From assembly GCA_951813555.1 (NCBI GenBank), contig OX638344.1, positions 1,752,990 through 1,816,989 of the forward strand: a DNA stretch of 64,000 nt, written 5' to 3'. Position numbers and translations under genes: made by a program. Shown piece by piece: positions 9,053-17,565 of this stretch (its first letter is position 1; each line of letters opens with the position of its first letter). The stretch is from an uncultured Acidimicrobiales bacterium. Lineage in GTDB: Bacteria > Actinomycetota > Acidimicrobiia > Acidimicrobiales > Bin134. The notes under the pieces are model-generated. The model was given only the letters and a program-made list of their open reading frames with translations, had not been told where the DNA came from and ran no database searches.

Positions 9053-9979
9053 GGCCAACGCGGCAACCTCGGACCGCTGGCCGGAGTTCATAGACCAAGA
9101 GGCCGCAGTCACGTTGGACGCCACTTGGGAGGGCTTGGTGGCACCACAGATAACAGAGGCCACCGACGGGTTGGAAACGAGCCACCCGATGGCCAGCTCC
9201 AAGATGCTGCGGCCCTGGTCGGCGGCGTAGCTGGTGAGGCGGTCTACGGCGGCCAGGTTGTCCTCGCTCAAGAACATGTCCCGCATCTCGCCCTTCCACA
9301 TGGAAAGGCGCGTCCCCTCGGGAGGGGTCAGCCCGGAGTACTTGCCGGTGAGCAGCCCGGACTCCAGGGGGAAGTAGGGAACAACCGTCATTTCGGTGCG
9401 CGCGCAGGCATCGATCACGCCCTCGTCCTCCACGCTCCGGGTCAGCACCGAATAGTGGTTTTGCACGCTGGAGTAGTTGCCCGCGCCAGTTTCTGCGGCG
9501 GCGCTAGCCGCTTCGTCGATCTGCTCCGCGCTGAAGTTGGAGCAGCCGATCTCCAGCACCTTGCCCTCATCCACCAACTCTTGTAACGCGCCCAGGGTCT
9601 CAGCCTGAGGAGTGTCGGGGTCGGGCATGTGCAGTTGGTAATGGTCGATGCGGTCGGTGTTCAGCCGGGAAAGGCTGGCATCGACGGCTTGGCGGATCCA
9701 GGCTGGGTCGCCTCCCCGCTGCCCTTCGGGCAAGGCGCCGGGGTGGCCGAACTTGGTGCCGATGACCACTTGGTCTCGCCTGTCGCCCAGCGCCGCGCCG
9801 AGAAACTCCTCTGACTTGCCCCGGCCGTACAGGTCGGCGGTGTCGAAGTAGTTGACCCCGGCGTCGATTGCCGCGTCCACCACCGTCTGGGTGGCGTCGG
9901 CGTCGATGGTCATGCCGAAGTTGTTGCACCCCAGCCCCACCACCGAAACCGACAAGCTGCCGATGTTGCGCATCTCCAT
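9047..9979 (-). CDS. Aldo/keto reductase
   Basis: A 310-residue AKR of the oxidoreductase type often annotated as a general stress or pyridoxal-like reductase. The N terminus is RNIGSLSVSVVGLGCNNFGM. The active-site Asp and Tyr are in YFDTADLYGRGKSE, the Lys in VIGTKFGHP and the His in IDHYQLHMPDPD. ATG at 9979 is chosen as the start because the protein aligns from there; a second ATG lies two codons in. It follows the NicX-like gene by 11 bases on the same strand, so the two are probably one transcript. Substrate unknown. Confidence 0.88.
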   Translation of the reverse strand: MEMRNIGSLSVSVVGLGCNNFGMTIDADATQTVVDAAIDAGVNYFDTADLYGRGKSEEFLGAALGDRRDQVVIGTKFGHPGALPEGQRGGDPAWIRQAVDASLSRLNTDRIDHYQLHMPDPDTPQAETLGALQELVDEGKVLEIGCSNFSAEQIDEAASAAAETGAGNYSSVQNHYSVLTRSVEDEGVIDACARTEMTVVPYFPLESGLLTGKYSGLTPPEGTRLSMWKGEMRDMFLSEDNLAAVDRLTSYAADQGRSILELAIGWLVSNPSVASVICGATKPSQVASNVTAASWSMNSGQRSEVAALAS

Positions 9980-9990
9980 GCGCTTGGACA

Positions 9991-11004
9991 CTACAAGGGA
10001 TGGCGATGGGCGGCCTGCTCGTAGACGTCGGGAGCGAGCTCGCCCTGGGGGTGCCCGGAGCGGACCGCGGCTATCTGGTCCACGGCCACGGTGGCGCTCC
10101 TCAGGCAGCAGGCGATGCCGACGGTGGGATAGTCGCCGGTGGCGATCACCACATGGCCACAACGGTCGACGATCCCGAAAGAATCGGCGAAGCCCGGTTC
10201 GAACAGCGCCGGGGGCCGGGGACGATCGATCCACAGCAGCCCGATCTCCACGGCGTCGAGGCGATAGGCCGACGGAGAGCCGACCGAGGCCAAATGGGCC
10301 CGGATGGCGTCGGTCTCGCTTCTCGGCCCCTCGATTCCCACCAGGCGCCCGCCCTCGACGGTCATGGTTACCGGCGAGCGGGCATACCAGCCCATCGGCA
10401 GCCAGATGTCGCCGGGAGACATCACCACCGTACCCTCGGCGATTCCCGCGGCCGGGGCCGTTCCGATCACTCCCCGGGGCCACTCGGCCACCGTGCCAGG
10501 AGCAGCGGCCAGCCCGTCGTGCTTCCACCGGCGAGCCCCTTCAAGACCGATCCGCAGGTCCGTACCGTCGCGGTCGCCGACATGCAGCTCTTGGCCTGCT
10601 TTCAGCAGATCCATTCCCCTTGCCACTCGGCGGCTCAAACCGGCATGGGGCACAACGCCCCGTAGGTCGCCGGTGCTGCTGGCGACAACCGAGAGCACTC
10701 GGGCGTATGCCGGGATCATCGTCTCCAACGCGTCCATGTAGCCGTTGAGAAGGTTGACGATGATGTCGGGTCGGCCGGAAGCCGTCAGGTCGGCTCCCGG
10801 CCCGGTCAGCGGTTGGTCGTCGATCGAGACTGTATGTGGGTGGGCGCCGACTTGGATAAGCGCGTGGGCGGCGCTGGCCGCCAACACGGGGTCGGTGGCG
10901 CCGTCGGTGAGCACCACTCCGACCCGGCCCGGCGCAGTCCGGCACAGCTCAAGCTGGCGAGCCAGTACCTCGACGGCCTGTCGGTCGACCACTCCGTTTT
11001 CCAT
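9991..11004 (-). CDS. NicX / M29-aminopeptidase-like protein
   Basis: A 337-residue protein resembling 2,5-dihydroxypyridine 5,6-dioxygenase (NicX) and its M29-peptidase-like relatives. The shared region is around residues 165-230: RRWKHDGLAAAP, then EGTVVMSPGDIWLP and VTMTVEGGRLVGIEG. In NicX the family opens a dihydroxypyridine ring using a mononuclear iron. The C-terminal His-x-Asp iron motif of NicX is not obvious here (TGDYPTVGI occupies that part), so activity may differ. It is first in a probable operon with the aldo/keto reductase. Assignment to the family is moderate; function is open. Confidence 0.6.
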   Translation of the reverse strand: MENGVVDRQAVEVLARQLELCRTAPGRVGVVLTDGATDPVLAASAAHALIQVGAHPHTVSIDDQPLTGPGADLTASGRPDIIVNLLNGYMDALETMIPAYARVLSVVASSTGDLRGVVPHAGLSRRVARGMDLLKAGQELHVGDRDGTDLRIGLEGARRWKHDGLAAAPGTVAEWPRGVIGTAPAAGIAEGTVVMSPGDIWLPMGWYARSPVTMTVEGGRLVGIEGPRSETDAIRAHLASVGSPSAYRLDAVEIGLLWIDRPRPPALFEPGFADSFGIVDRCGHVVIATGDYPTVGIACCLRSATVAVDQIAAVRSGHPQGELAPDVYEQAAHRHPL

Positions 11005-11087
11005 GCCCTGCTATCTACAACGTCGAGGCTGGGAGCGCAACCGCGAGTATCCGTCATTTTTGCTGTTGGCAGGAGTAATTTCTCAGT

Positions 11088-11462
11088 ATGTCGGGAGAGT
11101 ATTGCGCGCGGGTTCTATGCAGGGAGCGTGCTTCGGCGATCCTGTTGATAAATGCACGGGATTTGTCGGCGCAGGTTGTGGACATTCAAGAGGAGACCGG
11201 CATCGCCGGTGTGCGGCTGTGCCGGATCCATGCCGATGCGGTTGTCGTGCCCGTGGGGTGGACTCAAGAGGATCTGCGTACCCGGACAGCTGAGCCCGAG
11301 TTGGTGCTGGTCGACGATGCCGCGTCCGACTTGCCGGGATCTTCCAGCGCCCGCCGACTTCCCACTATGGAGGAATTGGATGAGGAGGACATGGACGAGG
11401 CTGCGGTAGGAGAGGTTCCTCCGTTGCTCAGCCGGGCGTTCCGGGCGGCCGGCCTGGACTGA
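11088..11462 (+). CDS. Small hypothetical protein
   Basis: A 124-codon frame that fills an otherwise empty 538-base stretch between the NicX-like gene and the first amidohydrolase. From about residue 35 the codons have the GC-rich third positions of the neighbours, and the C-terminal third is acidic (MEELDEEDMDEAAVGE) before a short LLSRAFRAAG tail. The first 25 codons are less typical and no strong ribosome site precedes the ATG, so the true start may be further in. No family is recognised. It could be spurious. Confidence 0.4.
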   Translation: MSGEYCARVLCRERASAILLINARDLSAQVVDIQEETGIAGVRLCRIHADAVVVPVGWTQEDLRTRTAEPELVLVDDAASDLPGSSSARRLPTMEELDEEDMDEAAVGEVPPLLSRAFRAAGLD

Positions 11463-11542
11463 GCCGAAACCACCAGCACGAAATCTGGGTTTGGGGGGCT
11501 GGCTTCTAGCGCCGGTCGCTTGAAGGCCCATAGGCTTCGGCT

Positions 11543-12763
11543 ATGACCATCGTCGACATTCATGAGAAGCCCAGTGATCTGCTGCTTCCCGATCCCGAGC
11601 CCCAGCGGATCCGCTACACGCTCATCTCGGTGGACGACCACCTGGTTGAGCCCCCTTGGCTGTTCGAGGGCCGGGTGCCGGCCCGCTTCGCCGATCGTGC
11701 CCCGAAGGTGGTCGAGAGCGATGACGGTGGCCAGCACTGGGAGTTCGATGGCGAGATCTACGCCCAGCTCGGCCTGAATGCCCTGGTGGGGCGGGCCGAC
11801 CGCAACGACTTCACCATGGAGCCGGCCCGCTTCTCCGATATGCGCCGGGGTTCCTGGGACATCAAGGCCCGTATCCACGACATGGACCTGGGGGGCATCT
11901 GGGCGTCGATCTGCTTCCCCAGCCAGATCACCGGGTTCTGCGGAAGGGTGTACTCCGACTGCTCCGATCCAGAGTTGGGCCTGGCCGTTACCCGGGCGTT
12001 CAACGACTGGATTTACGAGGAATGGTGGGGCTCCTACCCCGATCGCATCATTCCCATGGGCATCACTTGGCTGAAGGACGCCGATCTGGCCGCGGCCGAA
12101 ATCCGCCGCAACGCAGAGCGGGGTTTTGTGGCCGTCACCTTGCCGGAGATCCCCCACAATATCGGTCTGCCGTCCATCCACAGCGAGTGGTGGGATCCGC
12201 TGTGGAAGGCGTGCGAGGAGACCGACACCGTGATCTGTCTGCACGTTGCCTCGTCGGGCCACGTCATGCCCACCGACCCCGGCGGACCGCCCATAGGTGT
12301 GGGGGCCACCATGTTCCAGATGCACGCCTATGCTGCTGCGGCCGATTGGGTGTGGTCGGGCATCCCCGTGCGCTATCCCGGCATCAAGATCGCCATGTCG
12401 GAGGGGGGCTGCGGCTGGGTTCCCATCATGTACGATCGGCTCAAGCACCAGATCGAGATCTCTGGTCACGGGCGATCCCTGTGGCCGGGCGGGACCGACA
12501 TCGGTCCTCACGAAGTGTTGATGCGGAACTTCTACTACTGCACCATCAACGACCCGTCGTCCATCGACGCGGTGATCGCGCTCAACCTCGACAACACCAT
12601 GGTGGAGACCGACTATCCCCACGCCGACTCCACCTGGCCCGAGTGCCAGGACACCCTGGAGTCGAAGCTGGGCCACCTGAGCGACGACGTGATCCGCAAG
12701 CTCACGCACGAGAATGCCGCTCGGCTGTTTCACCACCCGCTGCCCGACGTCTGCTTGCCCTAG
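11543..12763 (+). CDS. Amidohydrolase family (PF04909, ACMSD-like) protein A
   Basis: A 406-residue metal-dependent hydrolase/decarboxylase-fold protein. It opens with the metal-binding style motif SVDDHLVEPP. Mid-protein it has PEIPHNIGLPSIHSEWWDP and LHVASSGH, and it ends with TDYPHADSTWP, where the terminal Asp normally completes the metal site. The family includes aminocarboxymuconate semialdehyde decarboxylase and other enzymes acting on carboxylated or aromatic catabolic intermediates. It is closely related to the protein at 16052, with the same motifs at the same spacing, suggesting gene duplication. Substrate not determinable. Confidence 0.87.
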   Translation: MTIVDIHEKPSDLLLPDPEPQRIRYTLISVDDHLVEPPWLFEGRVPARFADRAPKVVESDDGGQHWEFDGEIYAQLGLNALVGRADRNDFTMEPARFSDMRRGSWDIKARIHDMDLGGIWASICFPSQITGFCGRVYSDCSDPELGLAVTRAFNDWIYEEWWGSYPDRIIPMGITWLKDADLAAAEIRRNAERGFVAVTLPEIPHNIGLPSIHSEWWDPLWKACEETDTVICLHVASSGHVMPTDPGGPPIGVGATMFQMHAYAAAADWVWSGIPVRYPGIKIAMSEGGCGWVPIMYDRLKHQIEISGHGRSLWPGGTDIGPHEVLMRNFYYCTINDPSSIDAVIALNLDNTMVETDYPHADSTWPECQDTLESKLGHLSDDVIRKLTHENAARLFHHPLPDVCLP

Positions 12764-12803
12764 CCAAGCCTCCCGCAGCCGTCGGGTGACAAACTGAATT
12801 GCC

Positions 12804-14213
12804 ATGAGCCGATTCGGCCACCCGGTCATCGACGCCGACGGCCACGTGCTGGAGATCACCGCCGCCCAACAGCCCCACCTGAAGCGGGTGCTGGGCGCCG
12901 ACCTGTATGGGCGGTATCTGTCAGAGGGCCTTCCCATGGGCAACGCCCAGAAGGCCCGCAGCCTCGACGAGCGCCGCCGGACCCGCTCGCCGCAGGGGGC
13001 CTGGTGGGGGACCCACACCGCCAACGTGTTGGATCGGGCCACTGCCATGCTGCCCGCGCTCCTCTACGAGCGGATGCCCGAAATCGGCATCGACTACACG
13101 GTGCTGTACCCCACCAATACCCTCACCACCGGCGCGGTGGAAGACACCAAATACCGAACCGGCCTGTGCCGGGCGTTCAACGAATTCTACGCCGACGTCT
13201 ACAACCCCTACGCCGACCGCATGGCCATGGCTGGCATCATCCCCGCCCACACCCCCGATGAGGCCATCGCCGAGCTGGAGCACTGCGCGGCGCTGGGCCT
13301 GAAGGTGGTGGTGTTCGCCGAGGGGGTCATGCGCCCGATCGAAGATCCCGACCACCAGACCCGCTCAGGCTGGCTTTGGCCCGGCCAGCGCCACTGGTTC
13401 GACTGCTACGGGCTGGACTCGGCCTACGACTACGACCCGGTGTGGCACCGCTGCACGGAGCTCGGCTACGCCGCCACCTTCCACGGCGGGCTGGCCTTTC
13501 GCCCTGGCATCCACAATTACGTGTCCAGCTACACCGCCAACCACATCGGCCAGTTCCAGGCCCTCATGTACGAGCTGTGCAAGGCCCTGTTCTTGGGCGG
13601 GGTCACCCGCCGCATCCCCGAGCTGCCGTTCGTGTTCTTGGAGTGCGGCGTGTCGTGGGGCACTCAGCTGCTGTGCGACATCATCGAGCACTGGGAGAAG
13701 CGCAGCTGGGACGCCATCCAGCGCAACTTCGATCCCGCATTGCTGGATCTCGACGAGCTGGGCGAGTACTTCGATCGCTATGGCGGGGACTTCCGGGCCA
13801 CCCTCGGCGACGATTTGTCCTCCTACGCCCATGGGATGCCCATCCACGGAGGCACCCCCGAAGAGCCCGACGAGTGGACACGGCTCGGGGTGGGATCAGA
13901 CGAGGAGATCGCCGAGTCGTTCGCATCGTCGCTCTATTTCGGCTGCGAGGCCGACGACCGGGGCGTGCATGTGGCCTTCGGTCCGGCCAACCCCTGCGGC
14001 GTGAAGCTCAATGCCGTATTTTCCTCCGACATCGGCCACTGGGATGTGACCGAAATCGGATCGATCATGGACGAGGCCCATGGCTTGGTGGAAGAAGGTC
14101 TTGTCACCGAGGATGACTTCCGGGCCTTTGTGTTCGACAACCCGTTTCGGATGTATACGGCTATCAATCCCGAATTCTTTGCCGGTACCGTAATAGCCCG
14201 TTATGGCGTTTGA
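12804..14213 (+). CDS. Amidohydrolase family (PF04909) protein B
   Basis: A 469-residue amidohydrolase-fold protein beginning VIDADGHVLEI, a variant of the D-x-H metal motif of the family. It is longer than its two neighbours by about 60 residues and more diverged, with inserted regions around residues 180-210 and 320-350. The FHGGLAFRPG and LECGVSW segments sit where the family has its barrel-strand ligands. It follows protein A after 40 bases and overlaps the SOD gene by 11 bases, so protein A, protein B, SOD and P450 probably form one transcript. Confidence 0.83.
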   Translation: MSRFGHPVIDADGHVLEITAAQQPHLKRVLGADLYGRYLSEGLPMGNAQKARSLDERRRTRSPQGAWWGTHTANVLDRATAMLPALLYERMPEIGIDYTVLYPTNTLTTGAVEDTKYRTGLCRAFNEFYADVYNPYADRMAMAGIIPAHTPDEAIAELEHCAALGLKVVVFAEGVMRPIEDPDHQTRSGWLWPGQRHWFDCYGLDSAYDYDPVWHRCTELGYAATFHGGLAFRPGIHNYVSSYTANHIGQFQALMYELCKALFLGGVTRRIPELPFVFLECGVSWGTQLLCDIIEHWEKRSWDAIQRNFDPALLDLDELGEYFDRYGGDFRATLGDDLSSYAHGMPIHGGTPEEPDEWTRLGVGSDEEIAESFASSLYFGCEADDRGVHVAFGPANPCGVKLNAVFSSDIGHWDVTEIGSIMDEAHGLVEEGLVTEDDFRAFVFDNPFRMYTAINPEFFAGTVIARYGV

Positions 14214-14787
14214 GCTTCCCCCCCTGCCCTACAGTCAGAGCGCGCTCGAACCCTACGTGAGCGCCGAGACCATGAGCTACCACTATGGGCGCCACCACGC
14301 CGGATATGTGGCCAACCTGAACCGCATGACCTCTGGCACCCAATGGGAGGGTGCCGAGCTGGAAAAGGTGATCCTGGGCGCCGAGGGCCCGATCTTCAAC
14401 AACGCGGCTCAGATCTGGAACCACACCTTCTACTGGCAGTCGATGAGCCCCGATGGAGGCGGCACCCCATCCGGCCCTGTGCGGGCGGCCATAGAAGAGG
14501 CATTCGGCTCGATCGACGAGTTCCGCCGCCAGTTCGCCGACGCGGCCGTGGGGCTGTTCGGCTCGGGCTGGACTTGGTTGGTGGCCGATGACCGCGGACT
14601 GGACATCGTGCAGACGGCCAACGCCGATCTGCCCTTGCGTCATGAACGCCAGGCCCTGCTGGTGGTGGACGTGTGGGAGCACGCCTACTACCTCGACTAT
14701 CAGAATGCTCGGGCCGCTTACGTTGAGGCATTCTTGGATCACTTGATCAACTGGGAGTTCGCCGCCGAGAACCTCGCTGCCGACTGA
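14203..14787 (+). CDS. sodB: Superoxide dismutase, Fe type
   Basis: A 194-residue Fe/Mn superoxide dismutase converting superoxide to oxygen and hydrogen peroxide. All four metal ligands are in place: H27 (YHYGRHH), H74 (WNHTFYW), D156 and H160 (VDVWEHAYYLDY). Gln70 in NNAAQIWNH is the outer-sphere residue typical of the iron form. No signal peptide, so cytoplasmic. It sits between an amidohydrolase and a P450, overlapping the former by 11 bases. This is an unusual place for SOD and suggests protection from oxygenase-derived superoxide (inference). Confidence 0.95.
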   Translation: MAFELPPLPYSQSALEPYVSAETMSYHYGRHHAGYVANLNRMTSGTQWEGAELEKVILGAEGPIFNNAAQIWNHTFYWQSMSPDGGGTPSGPVRAAIEEAFGSIDEFRRQFADAAVGLFGSGWTWLVADDRGLDIVQTANADLPLRHERQALLVVDVWEHAYYLDYQNARAAYVEAFLDHLINWEFAAENLAAD

Positions 14788-14816
14788 CCGGAGCGCGCCC
14801 GCTACCATCGCCGCTT

Positions 14817-16052
14817 ATGGCGACTGCCGAGGTAACCCAACCCGTAGACCTATTGGACGGGTACATGTACGCCCACGACCCGTATCCGGCCTATGCCTGG
14901 TTGCGGGAGAACGACCCGGTTTACTGGGACGCCAAGAACGAAATCTGGGGGATATCCCGCCACGCCGACCTGTTGGCGGTGGAGAAGAACACCGGCCTGT
15001 ACAGCTCGGCTTCCGGCAGCCGCCCCAAGATCGAGATGTCGGATTCCATGATCAACATGGACGACCCCGACCACCAGCGCCAGCGGATGCTGGTGGCCCG
15101 GGAGTTCACCCCCCGGGCGGTGCGCAAGCAAGAGGACCAGATCCGGGCGGTGGTCACCGAGCTCATCGATCGGGTGGCCCCCCGCGGGTGGTGCGATGTT
15201 GTATATGACTTGGCCGCGCCGTTGCCGGCGTACATGATCGGCGAGCGGCTGGGCTACCCCACTGAGCTGTGGCCCCGGGTCATGCACTGGTCGGAAGCCA
15301 CCATGCAGGGCGGCGGCGGACCGGCCTACCACACCGTGCAGGGAGAGCGGGCCATCGAGGAGTGGGGGATGATCACCTACGAGCTGATCCAGAAGCGCAA
15401 GGCCGACCCCCAAGACGACCTGATCTCCATGTGGGCCCACAAGGAGCTCGACGGCAAGCCGCTGAGCGACGAAGACATCATGCACGAGGTGCTCTTGGTG
15501 CTCGACGGCGGGGCCGAGACCACCCGCACGGTGATCGGCACCACCTGCCTGGCGCTTATGGAGGATCCCGACCAGCGCCAGATCCTCATCGACGAGCCCG
15601 AAGTGATCGGCGACACCGCGGTAGAGGAGTTCATCCGCTACGTGTCTCCCGTCTTGAACATGCGCCGCACGGTGACCACCGCCCACGAGCTGAGGGGCAA
15701 GGCCCTCAACGAGGGCGATCAGGTTTTGCTGATGTACGGCTCGGCCAATCGCGACCCCGACGCCTTTGAGAACCCCGACGCTCTGGATGTGCGCCGCGAC
15801 GCCCGCCATCACCTCTCCTTCGGGTTCGGCACCCACTTCTGCCTGGGAGCGTCGCTGGCCCGCCTGGAGCTGAAGGTCATGTTCGAGGAGATCACCCGGC
15901 GGCTGCCCGACATGAGGCTGGAGCCGTTCTATGAGCCCCGGTACCGGCCGGGAGCCTTCACCCGGGGCCTGGAGGGCCTAAATGTGGAGTTCACCCGCAG
16001 CGAGCCCGAAGGCGACGGGGCTCTGGGTATGTTCCCCGTCACGGTGCAGTAA
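14817..16052 (+). CDS. Cytochrome P450
   Basis: A 411-residue soluble bacterial P450. The haem-binding loop FGFGTHFCLGASLARLEL carries the axial Cys. The oxygen-activating I-helix reads LDGGAETTRT, and the K-helix has the Glu-x-x-Arg in EEFIRYVSP. It would hydroxylate a small hydrophobic substrate using electrons from a ferredoxin and reductase not encoded nearby. The stop shares bases with the start of the following amidohydrolase (TAATG), so the two are translationally coupled, implying consecutive pathway steps. Substrate unknown. Confidence 0.95.
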   Translation: MATAEVTQPVDLLDGYMYAHDPYPAYAWLRENDPVYWDAKNEIWGISRHADLLAVEKNTGLYSSASGSRPKIEMSDSMINMDDPDHQRQRMLVAREFTPRAVRKQEDQIRAVVTELIDRVAPRGWCDVVYDLAAPLPAYMIGERLGYPTELWPRVMHWSEATMQGGGGPAYHTVQGERAIEEWGMITYELIQKRKADPQDDLISMWAHKELDGKPLSDEDIMHEVLLVLDGGAETTRTVIGTTCLALMEDPDQRQILIDEPEVIGDTAVEEFIRYVSPVLNMRRTVTTAHELRGKALNEGDQVLLMYGSANRDPDAFENPDALDVRRDARHHLSFGFGTHFCLGASLARLELKVMFEEITRRLPDMRLEPFYEPRYRPGAFTRGLEGLNVEFTRSEPEGDGALGMFPVTVQ

Positions 16053-17275
16053 TGACAACGGCTGAGTCGGCCATCGAGATTCCCCCCATCATTTCGGTAG
16101 ACGACCACGTCATTGAGCCGCCCCATGTGTGGCAGTCCCGGCTTCCCTCCCGCTACTCCGACATCGGCCCCCGAGTGGTGACCGCCCCGTGCGAGATCTC
16201 CTATGTGGGCGGCGTGTTCGGGTGGACTGAGGGCGAGGGCCGGCCCACCTCGTTTTGGTACTACGAGGATCTGCACTACCCGATGGTCCGCACCCACTCA
16301 GCGGTGGCCTTTTCCCGCGACGAGCTCCAGATGGTGGGCATCACCTTCGAGGAGATGCAGCCCGGCGCCTGGCAGGTGGAGCCCCGAATAGCCGACATGG
16401 ATATCGGCCACGTGGATGCCTCGCTGTGCTTCCCGTCGTTCCCCCGGTTCTGCGGGCAGGCCTTCGCCGAGGCCTCCGACATGGACCTGGCCCTTCTGTG
16501 CGTGCAGGCCTACAACGACTGGATGGTGGAGGAGTGGTGCGGCACCTCGGGCGGGCGGCTGATCCCGCTGTGCCTCATCCCGCTGTGGGACGTGCAGCTG
16601 GCCGCGGCCGAAGTCCGGCGCAACGCCGAGCGGGGGGTGCGGGCGGTGTGCTTCTCGGAGATCCCACCCAATCTGGGCCTGCCGTCGATCCATTCCGGCT
16701 ATTGGGACCCGTTCTTCGCCGCCTGCGAGGAGACGGCCACCGTGGTGTGCATGCACATCGGGTCGTCTTCCAAGATGGTGTCCACCTCGGCCGACGCCCC
16801 GGGCGCGGTGGGCTCCGCACTGGTGCACTCCAACGCCACCTACTCTTTGGTGGACTTTCTGATGTCGGGGGTGTTCGTGCGCTATCCCGGCCTCCAGGTG
16901 GCCTACTCGGAGGGGCAGATGGGCTGGCTGCCCTACATCTTGGACCGGGTGGACGTGGTGTGGAAGGAGAACGCCGCCTGGGGCGGGGTGGCCGACAAGG
17001 TGCCCGAGCCGCCGTCCACCTATTACCGGGACCACGTGTTCGTCTGCTTTTTCGACGACAAGGTGGGGCTGGCCAACATCGACGCCATCGGCTTGGAAAC
17101 CATCACCACCGAAACCGACTACCCCCACTCCGACTCCACCTGGCCGCACTCCAAGGAGCTGTTGGCCTCGCAGATGGCCCATCTGACCCAGCCCGAGGTG
17201 GACGCCATCTGCCGGGACAACGCCATTCGGATGCTGGGTCTCGACTTGCCCACCGCTGCCGAGCTGCGGGGCTGA
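16052..17275 (+). CDS. Amidohydrolase family (PF04909, ACMSD-like) protein C
   Basis: A 407-residue paralogue of the protein at 11543, sharing SVDDHVIEPP, the LPSIHSGYWDPFF region and TDYPHSDSTWP. Metal-dependent hydrolysis or decarboxylation of a catabolic intermediate is expected from the family. It is coupled to the upstream P450 by a one-base overlap. Two close paralogues plus one distant one in six kilobases suggests successive steps of one pathway or enzymes with parallel substrates. Confidence 0.87.
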   Translation: MTTAESAIEIPPIISVDDHVIEPPHVWQSRLPSRYSDIGPRVVTAPCEISYVGGVFGWTEGEGRPTSFWYYEDLHYPMVRTHSAVAFSRDELQMVGITFEEMQPGAWQVEPRIADMDIGHVDASLCFPSFPRFCGQAFAEASDMDLALLCVQAYNDWMVEEWCGTSGGRLIPLCLIPLWDVQLAAAEVRRNAERGVRAVCFSEIPPNLGLPSIHSGYWDPFFAACEETATVVCMHIGSSSKMVSTSADAPGAVGSALVHSNATYSLVDFLMSGVFVRYPGLQVAYSEGQMGWLPYILDRVDVVWKENAAWGGVADKVPEPPSTYYRDHVFVCFFDDKVGLANIDAIGLETITTETDYPHSDSTWPHSKELLASQMAHLTQPEVDAICRDNAIRMLGLDLPTAAELRG

Positions 17276-17292
17276 GCGAACAAGGCGGCGGA

Positions 17293-17565
17293 TTGTCGGC
17301 CGCGGTGAGCCCTGAGTTCGAGGAATTGGCCGCTAATCTCGGCCAGCGCATCGTCGAGGCGGGGCTGCGGGGGTTGGTACTGCGATTCGGGGACGAGACC
17401 CGGATTGTCGGGGTGGCCGACCGGATGCCCCCGGCGGCCACGCTCGAGGCGCCGCTCGACGAGCTTCACGCCGTTTTGCGGAGGAGTCGCACCGCTAAGG
17501 ATCTGCGGGCCCTGCGATGGATCGGCAACCCCGAGCCCTACATCGCTCTGCTCAGCTCAGCCTGA
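17293..17565 (+). CDS. Small hypothetical protein
   Basis: A 90-residue frame (TTG start at 17293, or GTG at 17305 giving 86 residues), 17 bases after the third amidohydrolase and in the same direction. It reads SPEFEELAANLGQRIVEAG, then LRGLVLRFGDETRIVGVADRM, and ends NPEPYIALLSSA. It has good coding character and a compact alpha/beta look. It overlaps the convergent LLM oxidoreductase by nine bases. No family recognised; position suggests it is the last gene of the amidohydrolase-P450 transcript. Confidence 0.55.
   Translation: MSAAVSPEFEELAANLGQRIVEAGLRGLVLRFGDETRIVGVADRMPPAATLEAPLDELHAVLRRSRTAKDLRALRWIGNPEPYIALLSSA

Noticed and set aside
11264..13048. A 594-codon antisense frame across two amidohydrolase genes
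   Set aside because: It is low-complexity, rich in His, Val and Gly from reverse-strand codons, and lies opposite convincing coding sequence.
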